Part shown: positions 12,361-21,457 of the stretch, in pieces
Layout: each line of letters starts with the position of its first letter
Numbering within the stretch: position 1 is the stretch's first letter
Source: Priapulus caudatus
Taxonomy: Eukaryota; Priapulida; Priapulimorpha; Priapulimorphida; Priapulidae
Assembly (NCBI RefSeq): GCF_000485595.1
Contig: NW_014577176.1
Location: 246,539-278,612, forward strand
Reading direction: 5' to 3'
Length of the DNA: 32,074 nucleotides
Translations under genes and position numbers: made by a program
The notes under the pieces: model-generated
Databases searched by the model: none
Told to the model about the DNA's origin: nothing
The model's input: the letters and a program-made list of their open reading frames with translations, nothing else

Positions 12361-12581
12361 TAACACTTCACACACACAACACGGCGCGCGCGGACAACAT
12401 CACACACCACGCATTTTCACACAACACACACACACCACACACACACACACCACAACACACGCTCACATAGCGGTGCGCGCCGCGGACACACACACACACA
12501 ACCACCGAACGCACACCACAACCCACACACACAAACACACACACACAGCCCACACACACTCTCACACACGCGCAGCGGACA

Positions 12582-12615
<34 letters not shown>

Positions 12616-13990
12616 CCCACAACACACACACCACACACACACACACACACACAACAACACACACGGCGCTGCGCGCGCAGCGGCGCAGCGACACAACAGT
12701 CCACACCACACACGATATACGTCACCCGCGCCACACACACCGCGCACACACACACACACACCGCACACGCCACCACACACACACAGCGCGCCGGACAACA
12801 CACACACACACACAAAACACATACATACACCACACACACACACACAACACACATAACATATACATACATACATACATACATTACATACATCATACATACA
12901 ACATACATACTACCCTACATTACCATACATACATAATACTTAACATAACATACATACATACTACATACATACATACATACATACATACATACATACATAC
13001 ATAATACATACATACATACATCATACATACATACAACATACATACTAATACATACATAACATGACATACATAAAATCACATAAATACATATACATACATA
13101 CATACTACAGTACATACATACATACATACATACATACATACATACATACTATACAACATACATACATACATACATACATACATACATACTAACATACAGT
13201 ACATACATAAACTACGATACATACTACATACATACATACATACACTACATACATTCAATACCTACATACATACATACATAACATACATTACTCATCACAT
13301 ACACTAACAACATACATACATACATACATACATACATACAACATACAATACGCCGACTGCACCCCGGACACCACCACTGCACGCACGGTCCAGCGCACGC
13401 ACCAACGCACGCACGCACGCACGCACGCAACCACGCACGCTACGGCACGCGCACGCAACGCACGGGTGTTGTGGCACGCAGCGAGCCACGCAAGCACCCA
13501 CCACGCACGCACGCACGGCGCACGCACCACGCACGCACGGCACGCACGCACGCACGCACCACGCAGCACGCACGCAACGCACAGCACATGCACGCACGCA
13601 CGCAACGCACGGAGCAACTTCACACGCACGGCCCGCACGCAACAAGCACGACGCAGCCGCACAGGCACGGCAGACGCCAGCAACGCCACGAACTGCACGG
13701 CCGCCGCACGCACGCAGTCGCACACCCCACCACAACACACACAAACACATGATACTACATACTTATCATAAATACATACCATACTACAATACATACATTT
13801 CATACAGTACATACATACAGTACATACATACATACATACATAATAATACATATACATACATAATACAATAATAAGTACTATAATCCATACATACTACATA
13901 CATACATACTACATACATACTCAACATCATATTACATAATACATAATACTACTACTACATACATACATACATACATACATACAGAGACAT
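12361..13990. repeat. 1.6-kb composite satellite: (CA)n, (ACAT)n, (CGCA)n, (ACAT)n
   Basis: Four simple-repeat blocks follow one another: CA-rich at about 12361-12855, ACAT at about 12856-13345, CGCA at about 13360-13735 and ACAT again at about 13750-13985. All have frequent one-base phase breaks. The many Cys/Val/Met/Tyr-rich frames are repeat artefacts. The tract starts at the end of block B', at the place where block B runs into its own CA repeat and an assembly gap. Confidence 0.93.
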
Positions 13991-15564
13991 TACATTAGTT
14001 TATCTAAGCTTGACTTCTTGATGTGTGCATATCTAGACAACACGTTTCCTAATATCACACAAACATCCACGCGCGTGTGTATAACAACTCAACCTCACGT
14101 TAGTCTATTCAGCTCATGAACGTGCATTTCATGCACCGATATTAAAACACATCATCAACGAGAGCGTTTATCATTTAAAAATAAAATGTAGTTATAACAG
14201 TAATAACGTGTCTTACGGATAAATGAATGCATGTCGCGCCACGATTGCTGCTTCATTCCTAGTGATTCTTCGCTTCTTCTCTTTTATGCAATTAAATCCT
14301 GTATTGTCGACCGAGTCTCCGTAACTTGCCCCAGCCGCTTGCGCCCTTATAGTTGGCAGTCTTTTGCAAATCACTTGCGGTATAGATAAGTAAGGATGGG
14401 TGCTTCCATTAGCGTGGCGTCAGGGGGGTGGTCGCACCTCTTGACACGTGTCAAACTCTGTTTCCTCGAACAAATTAAAAAAGTGTGAAGCGACACGGAT
14501 GCGCAAAATTCTTTCGGCAGTGTTTCCTCTGAGGGGACTAATCATCCATTACATCTCGAGTTCATTTAGCACTAATTTCATTTAGCTAATGCATCGCTCT
14601 TCCCTCCGCTCGGGAAATCTTGCGCCCACGCGCGTGACGTAGACGGCGTAGGTTTGCGCTGCTGCTGCTGCTGCGATACTGTGCGTCGTCTGCATTCATT
14701 ACGGATCCCTGCCCAGCATCCTGCGCCTCATGAGCTCACGGAAGAGAACATTATGATGCCTTCACCCGCTGATAACCATCCGGTAATTTAATAGAGGAAG
14801 CCGCGGCAGCACTGCCGTCGCGGCCGCCGACAGCGCAGCGGCAGCAGCACACCTCGAAATTAAACTATTGGTAAACTATTTGACACCGAGGTATAGCTGA
14901 TGATGAGAAACGAGTAATCGTGATTCATGCGAATATTACTTACCTACGCTTGTATTCGGCGGAAATCAATCGTGGGTGTGATTTTATTTATAGCGGGCAG
15001 AGTGTTGTCGTTGTCGCCGACGTCGACGTGGATAACGATAGTAAATGACGTTCCCTATGACAGCTGTGTCTGCGTGGCTTGCTGTAAATTCAAGTACAGT
15101 GAGCTACAGTAATAACTGGGATAAAATGATTCGACACAAATGCGACATGAATGTTATTAGGAATGCCTAATGATGTGTATAGTAAAAAAGAAGAAATAGG
15201 TTATATATATAGGCCTAATACGCGACAAAAATTCACTTCCGTCAGATTTTATTTCAAATAACAATGTCTCATGATGGCACGAGATGTAGGTGATCTAAAA
15301 CTATTACTTTAAAGAATTTATTACTTATTACGAAATTTCTACACACAAATATGATAATGTACGTACGTAATAGATATGTATGGATAATTCATCATAATTG
15401 TATATAACTCTTGATTTCAATTATCGTTCAGTAATTTTGTCGTGGAAGTCTATAAGAAATCTATAAAAAGAGACTAATAAATTATTATAATTAATTATCA
15501 ATCTAGCGTAACACGGTGACGTGTAAAATATTATTAGATAACCTTTAAGGTATAACCTAATCAG
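13991..15564. other. Unique non-coding stretch; no gene seen
   Basis: Sequence texture becomes clean and non-repetitive here. About 14580-14860 is GC-rich with CTG/CAG and GCC/GGC runs and could be a CpG-rich regulatory segment. A 14-bp palindromic E-box lies at 14441-14454. From about 15110 the sequence is AT-rich. The frame at 14927-15112 has no recognisable homology and no supporting splice pattern. Confidence 0.6.
14441..14454. promoter_or_regulatory. Palindromic E-box TTGACACGTGTCAA
   Basis: The 14-bp sequence equals its own reverse complement and is centred on a CACGTG E-box, the site type bound by bHLH-zipper factors. It lies about 1.6 kb upstream of the DHODH gene, so any target is unknown. 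Confidence 0.4.
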
Positions 15565-15725
15565 CAGGGGCGTGTACAGGATTTGTAGCAGGGGGGGGTG
15601 TAACCGTAACCCAAACTTGCGAGCACGCGCAAAAATTTTGAAATTAGACCCCCTCAGATGCGTTTTCTGCGCGAGCAGGGGGGGGTCCGGACCCCCTGGA
15701 CCCCCCCCCCCTGTACACGCCCCTG
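15565..15725. mobile_element. 161-bp MITE with CAGGGGCGTGTACAGG terminal inverted repeats
   Basis: The 16 bp at 15565-15580 are the exact reverse complement of 15710-15725. Just inside the right end, runs of G and C flank a GGGGGTCCGGACCCCC palindrome, so the right half folds on itself as well. CAGGGGCG-type ends are common in hAT-derived MITEs. I see no clean 8-bp target duplication. Weaker inverted similarity (AGATAACCTT against AAGGTTATCT) continues about 20 bp outside both ends. There is no transposase frame. Confidence 0.82.
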
Positions 15726-16074
15726 ATAAGGTTATCTATTATTATTTCTATGGTCCTTGCAATACGACCGGTTGAATACATTGTTGCATTCATGCATAAC
15801 TGCATGTATATAATAAATATATGAAAAATTCTATGTACGTAAAATAATTGGTATTCCAGTGTTATCCATACATAATATAATATGTGAGGAATATATGCAT
15901 AATTATATGAAAGAAAAGTAATTAGTTTAGTGACCTAATAATAACCGTCTTCGCTGTATTTAATTTTAAAGCCAATAGATGTCGCTGCGAACACTTCAGA
16001 AAATTAACATGCGAACTTTGTTTGCTTAACTTTAGATTTCTCTGTCACTATTCTCAGTTTTTAAAAGCGAAAGG
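15726..16074. promoter_or_regulatory. AT-rich DHODH upstream region
   Basis: About 350 bp of AT-rich DNA separate the MITE from the DHODH start codon. A pyrimidine-rich TTCTCTGTCACTATTCTCAG lies about 20 nt before the ATG and resembles a 3' splice acceptor, so an untranslated first exon further upstream is possible. No TATA box can be assigned with confidence. Confidence 0.4.
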
Positions 16075-17265
16075 ATGTCAAAAGTGGCGCTGAGTAATGC
16101 TTCCAAGTGGAAGGAAGGCATCATCGTCCTCATATCGGGAACTGCCGTGTTTCTAGGCGGAATGACAGCGACCGGACAGCCGCGGTTCTATCGCAACGTT
16201 TTGATGCCCATAGGCCAGAAGCTATTCGATGCGGAGACAGCTCATCAGTGGACGATAAAACTCGCGAAATGGCGCGCACTGCCTTACATAAAACCGCTCG
16301 ACTCGAGCGTGCTGAAGTCTCGCGTCTGGAACCTGGACTTCGACAACCCCGTGGGCCTTGCCGCGGGGTTCGACAAGCAGGGAGAGGCGGTCGACGGCTT
16401 GCTGAAGCTGGGATTCGGCTTCGTCGAGGTCGGCAGCGTGACGCCGGAGCCGCAGCCTGGCAACGCGAAGCCGCGCGTGTTCCGTCTGCCGGAGGACGGC
16501 GCGGTCATCAACCGATACGGCTTCAACAGCGATGGTCACACGGTGGTGCTGGAGCGTCTGACGTCGCGCGGGACGGACACGCGATCACCTGGCGTCGTCG
16601 GCGTGAACCTCGGCAAGAACGCGTCGTCGGCCGACGCCGTCGGCGACTACGTCAGCGGCGTCCGCGCGTTCGGAGACATCGCTGATTACCTCGTAGTCAA
16701 CGTGTCGAGTCCCAACACGCCGGGCCTTCGCGCCATGCAGCGCAGGGAGGCACTGCTGGCGCTCGTCGCCGCGGCAACGGACGCCCGCGACCGCCTCGCG
16801 CGATCCCCACGACCTCCGCTGCTCGTCAAGGTCGCGCCGGATCTGACGAGAGAGGAGAAGGTGGACGTGGCGGCGGTCGTGTCGCGTCCTGGGTCCGGCG
16901 TCGACGGCATCGTCGTCAGCAACACGACCATCTCCCGGCCCGCCGGCCTGAAGAGCGAGCACGCGGCGGAGACGGGCGGGCTCAGTGGCGCCCCCTTGAA
17001 GTCGCTAGCGACGGAAACGATACGGGATTTCTACGCGTTGACGAGCGGGGCCGTTCCAATCATCGGCGTTGGTGGCGTGGCGAGCGGGAGAGACGCGTAC
17101 GAGAAGATCAAGGCGGGCGCTTCTCTCGTTCAGCTCTACACGGCGTTTGTCTACCACGGTCCGCCTATAGCGAGGACGGTTAACGAGGAACTCGAAAAGC
17201 TGCTGGTTGCCGACGGTTACAAGTCTGTGTCGGAGGCTGTCGGCGCGGATCACAAGTCTGTGTAG
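16075..17265 (+). CDS. DHODH: Dihydroorotate dehydrogenase (quinone), mitochondrial, class 2
   Basis: The 396-residue product is intact; animal class 2 enzymes are about 395. It oxidises dihydroorotate to orotate with FMN and passes electrons to ubiquinone at the inner mitochondrial membrane, step four of pyrimidine synthesis. A membrane anchor lies at about residues 15-32. Visible motifs are NPVGLAAGFDKQGEAVDG (91-108, FMN-contacting Lys101), FRLPEDGAVINRYGFNS (136-152), GVNLGKN (176-182), NVSSPNTPGL (209-218, with the catalytic Ser expected at 212), LVKVAPDLT (250-258), NTTISRP (283-289) and IIGVGGVASGRDAYEKI (329-345). His57, Arg137 and Tyr355 match residues known to line the quinone tunnel. 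The gene is a single exon with a strongly GC-rich third codon position, in contrast to the AT-rich flanks and to the intron-rich neighbours. The first ATG gives the family length. Confidence 0.98.
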   Translation: MSKVALSNASKWKEGIIVLISGTAVFLGGMTATGQPRFYRNVLMPIGQKLFDAETAHQWTIKLAKWRALPYIKPLDSSVLKSRVWNLDFDNPVGLAAGFDKQGEAVDGLLKLGFGFVEVGSVTPEPQPGNAKPRVFRLPEDGAVINRYGFNSDGHTVVLERLTSRGTDTRSPGVVGVNLGKNASSADAVGDYVSGVRAFGDIADYLVVNVSSPNTPGLRAMQRREALLALVAAATDARDRLARSPRPPLLVKVAPDLTREEKVDVAAVVSRPGSGVDGIVVSNTTISRPAGLKSEHAAETGGLSGAPLKSLATETIRDFYALTSGAVPIIGVGGVASGRDAYEKIKAGASLVQLYTAFVYHGPPIARTVNEELEKLLVADGYKSVSEAVGADHKSV

Positions 17266-18190
17266 CGACGCGCGGGCATTTGAGTTTGTTTTAGAAATGT
17301 GAATCGCTTTAATTGTGGATAGAAATTTGGAAATTAGAATGCATTTGATAAAAAAAACTTGGCAGTAATTGCTCTTACACAGTAGAGAAAACACTTGTAT
17401 TAGTTTTATGTGGCAGAGTGTCGTTAGTCATGGAGTGATCAGTTTTGTAGTGGTAGTGAAAACCTAAAAACACATGTAAGAACCAAGCCAACACAATATA
17501 AATTGTATTTATTTATTACTGTCATGTAATGCATTAAAAATGTGATAAAAGTACAAACACAATTTTGTCAATTTTATAGAGATACTTTCACAGAATCACT
17601 AACTAGCGTATGTATGCAATCAATGTGTAGCTAGGGGAAAAACTTGAATAAACAACAGGTCGCATTAAATAATGAAAGCTTGATATACAGCAGGTATCAT
17701 ATAATTTAGAGAGGAGGCATTTGGTTTTGAATTATAATTCAGCCTATTTTGAATAGTAACGCAAACCTAACGTAACATATATGAGAATAATATTCCATGT
17801 ACTTGGAGCCCCGGTCCTGGTCGATACATAATTGTGCATTTCCCGATCCTGCCATATCCAGTGCACGTGGCCGCGTGCGTGCGTGCATACACGTAGTCAT
17901 TCGTCCAACAACCATACTCAGTTGTCAAACAAACTACATGCTAAAATCAAAACACAACATGCTATTTTGTTCGCTGGCCGAATCAAGGAGCACCTCTGTT
18001 TAAGGGTCACTGAATAAGAACAAGCAGTAGCAGTGTGTGTGTGTGTGTGACCAGGAAGTCAAATTACGCAGGAAAGAAAATAAGCGTGTGCGGTTTGCAG
18101 AACTGGGAGCGCCACGAAAACTCGTATTTCAAAGGGGTGTATAACCGAAGCAAGAGATAAATAGCAGCGAATTGGTTGATTACTCCCCCC
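17266..18190. other. Intergenic stretch between convergent genes; no gene seen
   Basis: AT-rich sequence lies between the plus-strand DHODH stop and the minus-strand membrane-protein stop, so it holds the 3' ends of both genes. A short TG repeat occurs at about 18032-18049. Two overlapping frames at 17797-18017 have no recognisable features. Confidence 0.6.
17647..17652 (+). terminator. Possible AATAAA polyadenylation signal for DHODH
   Basis: AATAAA lies 382 nt past the DHODH stop. An ATTAAA variant at 17533-17538 is nearer and equally possible. No genomic poly(A) tract follows, so no retroposition scar is visible. Confidence 0.45.
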
Positions 18191-18196
18191 TTTATT
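18191..18196 (-). terminator. Possible AATAAA polyadenylation signal for the 237-aa membrane protein gene
   Basis: TTTATT on plus reads AATAAA on minus and starts about 22 nt after the stop codon at 18218. This would give a very short but workable 3' UTR. Confidence 0.45.
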
Positions 18197-18217
18197 ACAC
18201 GGCGTTCATTCACTGGT

Positions 18218-18931
18218 TCATAAAGAAACCCATATTACAATGCCTACGATCAGGCCTAGAATAACGACACCGATGATAACCCACATCGTTATGAACATGC
18301 GGCTACAGCGGGAGGCGCACTGGCGATATTCCTCCTCTTTGCCCGCCTCGTACGCTCGCATGTCCACCACCATCGTGCGCTTCGCATCTACAAACTTCTG
18401 CGGCATGGGGCTTGGGTCGTACGGGTCGCTGACCACGGGCAGGACACCCTTCACGTGCTTACAGTTGAGTCCGTGCAGGAGACAAGGGTCGCAGCGACAT
18501 TTCTCGCTAACTACCGGTACGTTTCGGTACACCGGTGCGTCGTCCACGCGCGGAATCGCTAGAAACGTGTCGCCAGACGCAGCATGCATCCTCGTGTAGC
18601 GACCGCGCGCCAGCGAGCGTCCGCTGGTGGGTGGGTGCGCCATGTAGGTTGGTTCGCCGCGTGGTGGGTAGCGGTAGGGATCAGGCGATCGTGGGTTACC
18701 GGCGTGCGCGAGCGTGGTGGCCATCCACGGACCGTGCACGGCAGGGTGTCGCTTACCATGAGCTAGCAGTGCGTCCGAGCGACTAGTCGTAGCGCTGCTG
18801 CTGCCTCGGCTCAGCTGACTGCCGCTCTTTGAGAGAGTGAACTTACCTAGTCCGCCCGTCTTAGCCGTTGACCCCGCGTCTGGCCTCATGTGGGAGTCAC
18901 GGAACTCGTTTGGGAAATAGTAGCTGGTCAT
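18218..18931 (-). CDS. Unrecognised tail-anchored Cys-containing membrane protein
   Basis: A 237-residue frame without a close relative I can name. The first 130 residues are polar and rich in Ser, Arg, Pro and Gly, probably disordered, with basic stretches. A small Cys cluster, CRCDPCLLHGLNC, sits at 145-157, followed by a Pro-rich link and a charged segment. Cys205 and Cys209 come just before a single hydrophobic helix at about 213-236 (ITMWVIIGVVILGLIVGIVI), one residue from the C-terminus. There is no N-terminal signal, so the predicted topology is tail-anchored, with the bulk in the cytosol. The frame contains a perfect G|GTAAGT donor-like site (about 18841-18847, codons 28-30), so the true transcript could splice there and differ in the N-terminal half. 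The Cys cluster plus helix and the closely placed polyadenylation signal favour a real gene. Confidence 0.6.
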   Translation of the reverse strand: MTSYYFPNEFRDSHMRPDAGSTAKTGGLGKFTLSKSGSQLSRGSSSATTSRSDALLAHGKRHPAVHGPWMATTLAHAGNPRSPDPYRYPPRGEPTYMAHPPTSGRSLARGRYTRMHAASGDTFLAIPRVDDAPVYRNVPVVSEKCRCDPCLLHGLNCKHVKGVLPVVSDPYDPSPMPQKFVDAKRTMVVDMRAYEAGKEEEYRQCASRCSRMFITMWVIIGVVILGLIVGIVIWVSL

Positions 18932-20293
18932 GCCTACGGAGCAAGGTTGTAGCGCGGGTCGTGCGCGCGGGGGTGGGACGGAGCAGTCGGTCAGGCGTAT
19001 ACGGGGCGTGAAATCTACGTGCTGCTAAGCCGCTTTACGCTGTTTTTCTACCGCGATACGATCAAGTTCGCGTGTCACATAGACACGTCGCTTGTAGTCT
19101 AGATGTGCATATCTCTGTATCTCTTCTTCTTGCCTCACGCGCGTCGCGTCTGTCGTCGTACGGCGCATGCGTCACCTTGTTTTGTGGTTAGTCGCGCCTG
19201 GAGACCTCTCGTATGTCGCGAAACCAATTAGGTTTGTCTCAGACGGTCTCTCCGGTAGATTAATTGCTCTAAAGCGGATTTCTGTCGTTCGACTGTTTCT
19301 CATGCTATGCGTCTTCTTTCTCCGGGATAGCATCGACCCGCCGCTTCAGTGCGCAAGCGGTATATTATTCTCTCCGTCTGAAAATAGAAACAGAAGAAAC
19401 CCGACGTTATTCTCGCTCATTCCGTAGAAATTAACGGGTAATCGGCTTGAACACATTATTTTCGTTGGGTGAAGTCGATGAAATTTAATAGGCAGGATGT
19501 TTTGAAGACCTGTCCGCCCTCGTGCCCGCGTGAACGTAGAACATCAGGACAACTAGATTCGACGACATGCGATATGGAAAGGTGTCACTGGGCCTTGCTT
19601 ATCGTAGCTAGACTGGGTTATAACCTATAGAAACGTCACCAGTCACAAATCGTTAATGATGAGGTGCAGTAAACTATGTACACTCCATTAGCAGAGAAAC
19701 TAGTAAACGTGTTCAAAATTCGACGATACAATATTTAAATTATCAAATAAGGAATTTAAGGAAAATACGTTAAAAACAAACTAAGGGTTAAAATAAGGAA
19801 TCCCCATATTACTTCCAGTGCAGTGGACACCGACAAGTACGAGAACATAACGCATACGCCATGCCCAGGATTCAGACATGGTGAGACCCCAAACTACGAG
19901 AAGCTGCAGAGTAAAGTTGTGTAAACAATGATATTTTTTACTGGGTCTAATTTGTTAATGTTAAATGTTTTTAATTAGGTTATATAAATTAAGATAAATC
20001 ATTACTTAAATATAAATTACAATAAAGCTGTAACAAATGAAATCATGATCAGTAATCAAATGAAAACATCTCAGATTTCGAGTGGCCCCTCCAGCGTGAG
20101 AACTCAAGCTGTAGCTTGTTTACAGCTTATGCCTAAATCCGGCCCTGGTCATGCAGCTTTGTTTTCTGACATCTAGAGACAGACTTTTTGACATCTGTGA
20201 CTAGTCCTAGTACTTTTCGAAGAAGATTCTCTTCAAAGAAGCCCATCGGAGACGGTTCGCGGCTTCGCGCTTACCTCCCGTAGAGTTTGTATA
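18932..20293. other. Upstream region of the membrane protein gene and unique DNA; no further gene seen
   Basis: About 18932-19160 is GC-rich and is the likely promoter or 5' UTR of the minus-strand membrane protein. The rest becomes AT-rich. The 86-codon frame at 19167-19427 shows no domain, signal or splice context. No repeats stand out until the hairpin at 20300. Confidence 0.55.
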
Positions 20294-20299
20294 GATGTA

Positions 20300-20346
20300 A
20301 TCAGGAGCGTATAATGACAAATACATTGTCATTATACGCTCCTGAT
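20300..20346. repeat. Perfect 21-bp hairpin with 5-nt loop, flanked by an 11-bp direct repeat
   Basis: 20300-20320 is the exact reverse complement of 20326-20346, with loop ATACA. GATGTAATCAG occurs at 20294-20304 and again at 20344-20354, overlapping both ends of the stem. The stem is too short for a typical animal pre-miRNA. It could be a small insertion with target duplication or a template-switch scar. Confidence 0.9.
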
Positions 20347-20477
20347 GTAATCAGTTCGTTTAGCAGCAATAACAGCAATAAAACACAGAGTACGTACTAC
20401 GTAGCTACAGATTACACGTGAAGCAATATTCCCAGTTTACCGCGCAACCGCAATAAACATCAACAATAAACCATTAC

Positions 20478-21260
20478 TGCGAAGCGTTTGCCTACATTTT
20501 TCCAAGAATCATTATTACAGTCAAACCCCGTTAGTAGAAAACTGACGGGCCAAAGAAAAATAATTGTATTAAGCGGGTTTCGTATTAACCACTTTAACAT
20601 ATATTAGCCCCGAATTAACAAGGAAAAAATTATGGATATCAAGGTGTGTACAAGGTATTTTATATAGGTTTATATGTATAATTAAGAACTTTAGTGGCGT
20701 TAAATTGTTCACAAATAGATACAATTACTGCAAAGCCTAAACTCTTCATTCAATAATTTACTACTATTCATTACTACAGTCGCACCCCGTTAGTACGAAA
20801 CTGACGGGTCAAAGAAAAATAATCGTATTAAGCGGGTTCCGTATATTATATTAGCCTTAATTTAAAGAGAAAAGCGATGGATTAGGGTGTGTACAAAGTG
20901 TTTTATATAGAAATGAAAATACCGGGACAGAAAATTTTATGTTAGTAACAGGATCGTTGTATTATTGTCTTCGTATTAAAGCAATATTTTACTAAGAGAT
21001 ACACTATGAATCGGGCCGGGATTTAGAGAAATCATCGTAGTTTCATCAGCGTAACGAGCTAATATGGCCGCCCGAGGCGGCCATTTTGCGAGTATATAAT
21101 AATGAGAGTAAATATAAGGAAACGACGCAATATTTGGTACTTTAATCTATCTCGAAATAATTACATCTCTTCATTTGAAACGCACACATGACGGAATTCA
21201 AGCAAACTGCGTTTGCAAATGCATGCACGCGCGCAGGCACGCACACCTGCTCGCACGCGC
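20478..21260 (+). repeat. Block B, clean copy of the 11577-12360 block
   Basis: This is the less noisy of two direct copies. It contains two diverged tandem units of about 259 bp, described separately, and a GC-palindromic segment near 21065-21085 (GGCCGCCCGAGGCGGCC). It ends in GCGCAGGCACGCACAC and passes directly into a CA microsatellite. No coding frame was seen. Confidence 0.88.
20510..21000 (+). mobile_element. Two tandem ~259-bp units with pogo/Tc1-like terminus
   Basis: ATTACAGTCAAACCCCGTTAGTA at 20513 recurs as TACAGTCGCACCCCGTTAGTA at 20775, each followed by CTGACGGG, CAAAGAAAAATAAT and GTATTAAGCGGGTT. ACAGTCnnACCCCGTTAnTACGAAAC resembles the inverted terminal repeats of pogo-like DNA transposons and their MITEs. 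The units diverge by substitutions as well as indels, so this duplication is old, unlike the B/B' pair. There is no transposase. Family assignment rests on the terminus only. Confidence 0.5.
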
Positions 21261-21286
21261 ACACGCACACACACACACGCGCGCGC

Positions 21287-21358
<72 letters not shown>
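21254..21358. repeat. (CA)n microsatellite up to the assembly gap
   Basis: CGCA/CA units become a pure CA run that ends exactly at the N run. The true length is unknown. Confidence 0.96.
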
Positions 21359-21368
21359 NNNNNNNNNN
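21359..21368. other. Assembly gap of 10 N
   Basis: Ten N bases join a CA microsatellite to a GA microsatellite. The size is probably arbitrary. The noisy B' copy continues past the same point for 1.6 kb, so real sequence may be missing here. Confidence 0.99.
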
Positions 21369-21377
21369 GAGAGAGAG

Positions 21378-21439
<62 letters not shown>

Positions 21440-21457
21440 AAGAGAGAGAGAGAAAGT
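21369..21457. repeat. (GA)n microsatellite after the gap
   Basis: An almost pure GA tract with a few extra A residues. The Arg/Glu frames reading through it are repeat artefacts. Confidence 0.96.

Noticed and set aside
11186-13857. Many Cys/Val- or His/Thr-rich frames up to 189 codons
   Set aside because: These are reading-frame shadows of CA, ACAT and CGCA simple repeats.
12361-13990. Regularly spaced repeats suggestive of a CRISPR-like array
   Set aside because: Units are 2-4 bp simple repeats without unique spacers, in a eukaryotic context.
16107-17394. Long alternative-frame and antisense frames over DHODH
   Set aside because: They are shadows of a GC-rich coding exon; the plus-strand frame 16075-17265 has all family motifs.
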